64,000 nucleotides of DNA from Cyanobacteria bacterium RM1_2_2 (GTDB lineage: Bacteria; Cyanobacteriota; Cyanobacteriia; Elainellales; Elainellaceae), in assembly GCA_012033495.1 (NCBI GenBank), contig JAAUQT010000002.1:16658-80657 (forward strand), written 5' to 3'. The translations under genes were made by a program, and so were the position numbers. Below are positions 61,765-64,000 of this stretch, piece by piece. The notes under the pieces were generated by a model. It saw nothing but the letters and a program-made list of their open reading frames with translations. It was not told where the DNA came from and did not search any database. Numbering within the stretch: the stretch's first letter is position 1; each line of letters starts with the position of its first letter.

Positions 61765-61829
61765 TCTGGGCTAATTATCTGGGCTAATTATCTGGGCTAA
61801 TTATCTGGGCTAATTATCTGGGCTAAGCT
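61765..61829. repeat. 13-bp tandem repeat (tctgggctaatta, four full copies plus a partial) just after hisF stop
   Basis: tctgggctaatta x4 then tctgggctaagct. Confidence 0.95.
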
Positions 61830-62161
61830 GCCCTAGTTTTTGTGAGCGTTGTTTGACTCAAGGCGCATCTGCTGGGTCTTGCAGATGCCGAAATTGCTCT
61901 GCTTCATTGAGGTTGCGCTTTGCTCTGAAGATAAGCCAATATTTATTGCAAATTGTTGAATTTGCAGTACACTGAACGCGGCTTAAAACCCGGCAAACCA
62001 AATTTGGAGCAGCTCTCGCCTGTCCAAACAGTCGCTCTGGCTTAAGTTTCACCTACTACAGACTTAAAAGACTCTCATCTTTGGAGAATGAATACCTAGA
62101 GACAGCTTTCTGAGAGTTTGTTAATATGTGTAAATATTACATTTCGTAAAATTGTTTAAGA

Positions 62162-62473
62162 ATGTTTTTCATTCTATTTGTTGTAATTGGACTCGTAGCA
62201 TGGGCACTGCATCTGATGCAGGAAGCCATTCAGCGTCGAGAATTTTCTTTGATGTTGGCTGGGTTCCTGGTTTCAACTGCGGCCGCTGGCATGATGGCTG
62301 TTTATTTTTTAATGAACCATTATGTAGGCTACATGTCTGAGATGGCGCATCGCTCCTATGTGATGCAAGAGTCATCCGATTCGATTGTTTGGTCGGGTTA
62401 CGTTGATCCCTATACAGGTCGCCTGCTTGAACCCGCAGAACTATCTGCCCTGATGGATTACAGAGCCAACTGA
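62162..62473 (+). CDS. Hypothetical small membrane protein
   Basis: Two N-terminal hydrophobic segments; MFFILFVVIGLVAWALHLMQEAIQRREFSLMLAGFLVSTAAAGMMAVYFLM. Confidence 0.55.
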   Translation: MFFILFVVIGLVAWALHLMQEAIQRREFSLMLAGFLVSTAAAGMMAVYFLMNHYVGYMSEMAHRSYVMQESSDSIVWSGYVDPYTGRLLEPAELSALMDYRAN

Positions 62474-62789
62474 AAGAACCAATTGAAAGAATAAATTTAA
62501 GAACACACAGATTTTTTTATTGGAGTAGGGAGAAGTAAAAAACAGAAGGCGGAAGCAGGTTTATTTGGGTGTGGGTTGCGGTGCACCCAATTCATTGGCT
62601 CTACTGAGCGTTGAGCGCAACCTCGTAATAGGCTGACTCGCTGTTTTCGATAGGTTTTGCCTCAGAAATTGCCCTACATTCACTTAGATACAATCTTTCA
62701 TTTCTATCTCTTCATCCTCCCTAACTCTTCATTTTTCTCCTACCGCTGCCCTTTGCCTTCTTCCTCTCGCCTCAACAAAGGAACTCCCC

Positions 62790-63833
62790 ATGCACGATTC
62801 TCTCCTCAGTCGATTTCGTGGCGCTTTTCTGGGTGTACTTTTGGGTGAAATGGTGGGAGTTCATTCCTTGCCGCCTCAACATTCCAGATGGACAGGGCAG
62901 AAATTTTTTCAAGGGCAGTTTGGCAAAGGATGGGGTCGGGCGGCTCGCTCAAATCATGCAGTGAGGCTGATGCTAGCGCAAACTGCTGCGCTAATCGGCT
63001 CTGAAGAACACTCTGCAAGAAGCTCTGAGCCAGAGTCCTCAAATGATTTAAGAGAACTGGCTTCAGTCGAGTATCCAGAAAACTGGACTAGCGCTCCCAT
63101 TGATAGGGCTGGAGAAATGATGCTGGCGACGCTGCCGCTGGCTTTGTTCTATCACGATCAGCCCTTGCGCTACAGAATGGCTTTGCAGGCAATTAACCGA
63201 CCTGCCGCGAATAGATTAACAAATGAAGCCATGTCCGCCTCGACGCTGGCAGCAACAACTGTGATCGGGCAAGCAGTTTCTCTGATTCTGCGGGAGCGGT
63301 TTACCCAGTTTGAACTCATTCCTCAAGTGGTGAAGGATCTCGATCTTTGGGACTCCTCGCCGGAGCTAGCGCAGGATTTGATGCAGATGCAAGGCTGGCT
63401 CGAACAGCGGAGTGCTCTTGCTAACGTTGTTCGTCACGCTAAGCAAATGGCTACTCGCTCTACAGCAAATCCAGCTTCTCTAGTCGCTGTGTCAGCCCTA
63501 TACAGCTTTCTTTCTACCCCAGATGATTTTCGGCTTTCCTTATTGCGTTCTACTCAGTTGCATTCATCTATCTTGCTTCCAACCCTGACAGGTGCAATTT
63601 CTGGGCTATATAACGGCATATCAGGCTTACCCGTGTTTTGGCGACAGCAGGTGTGGACGGGTGAGGTTGCTGAATTGAACCAGCGTTGGGGGATCGCTTC
63701 AGAGGCAGAGGTTGAGCATTTTGCCGATCGGTTGCTGGCTTGCTGGTCGGGAGCTAACGACCCGATGGCTTGGCTACAGCAGCCCCAATTTAACCGCATT
63801 ACCGCCGCCCCACGCGCGATTCGACCTGACTAG
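62790..63833 (+). CDS. ADP-ribosylglycohydrolase-fold-like protein, apparently lacking metal ligands
   Basis: LLSRFRGAFLGVLLGEMVG and LTGAISGLYNGISGLPVFWR resemble the family start and end motifs. Confidence 0.5.
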   Translation: MHDSLLSRFRGAFLGVLLGEMVGVHSLPPQHSRWTGQKFFQGQFGKGWGRAARSNHAVRLMLAQTAALIGSEEHSARSSEPESSNDLRELASVEYPENWTSAPIDRAGEMMLATLPLALFYHDQPLRYRMALQAINRPAANRLTNEAMSASTLAATTVIGQAVSLILRERFTQFELIPQVVKDLDLWDSSPELAQDLMQMQGWLEQRSALANVVRHAKQMATRSTANPASLVAVSALYSFLSTPDDFRLSLLRSTQLHSSILLPTLTGAISGLYNGISGLPVFWRQQVWTGEVAELNQRWGIASEAEVEHFADRLLACWSGANDPMAWLQQPQFNRITAAPRAIRPD

Positions 63834-63954
63834 GCATCAGGCTGGATATCAGATTTGATATCGGTTTAAGTATTGGGTAGTGCTATTTAGGAAAGGACGT
63901 AGAAAAAAGAGCGAGGGAGAATAGAAAAGTAGACCAATATTTCCCCTCCTATCG

Positions 63955-64000
63955 ATGATTAAACCTCTGTTGCAATGTCCGAGTTGCGGCTCCAACGACA
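63955..64000 (+). CDS. Start of a zinc-ribbon ORF (IS1 InsA-like?), truncated by window end
   Basis: MIKPLLQCPSCGSND... Confidence 0.4.
   Translation, partial: MIKPLLQCPSCGSND

Overview
The window is cyanobacterial chromosome: chlG, petP, ycf23, an RbcR-type LysR regulator, V4R-domain proteins, and GCGATCGC (HIP1) sites. It is mostly housekeeping and photosynthesis-related genes, not a defence or prophage island. I saw no CRISPR array, tRNA or rRNA. Main points: (1) An eight-gene minus-strand cluster (8610-16071) resembles the Synechocystis slr0144-slr0152 photosystem II assembly region. It has two V4R proteins, two phycobiliprotein-fold-like proteins, a 2Fe-2S ferredoxin, a small protein with an internal repeat, and a Ser/Thr kinase. 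The two phycobiliprotein-like paralogues carry complementary halves of the C-x-R-D bilin site. (2) A tnpB-only IS200/IS605-type element (about 23.70-25.15 kb) has same-strand terminal hairpins whose inner stems differ in sequence but both still pair. (3) A redoxin/2OG-Fe(II) oxygenase fusion lies between chlG and an ArsA-like ATPase with a Walker-A Lys-to-Arg change. (4) At least five genes (porin, glgP, a PBP at one and probably both ends, chlG, redoxin fusion) are broken by single-base shifts, mostly at homopolymers, which points to sequence error. (5) There are several dispersed intergenic repeat families and tandem arrays, and a candidate ~70-nt RNA carrying the exact complement of the Yfr1 core motif. 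All calls come from reading the sequence; no database search was run.
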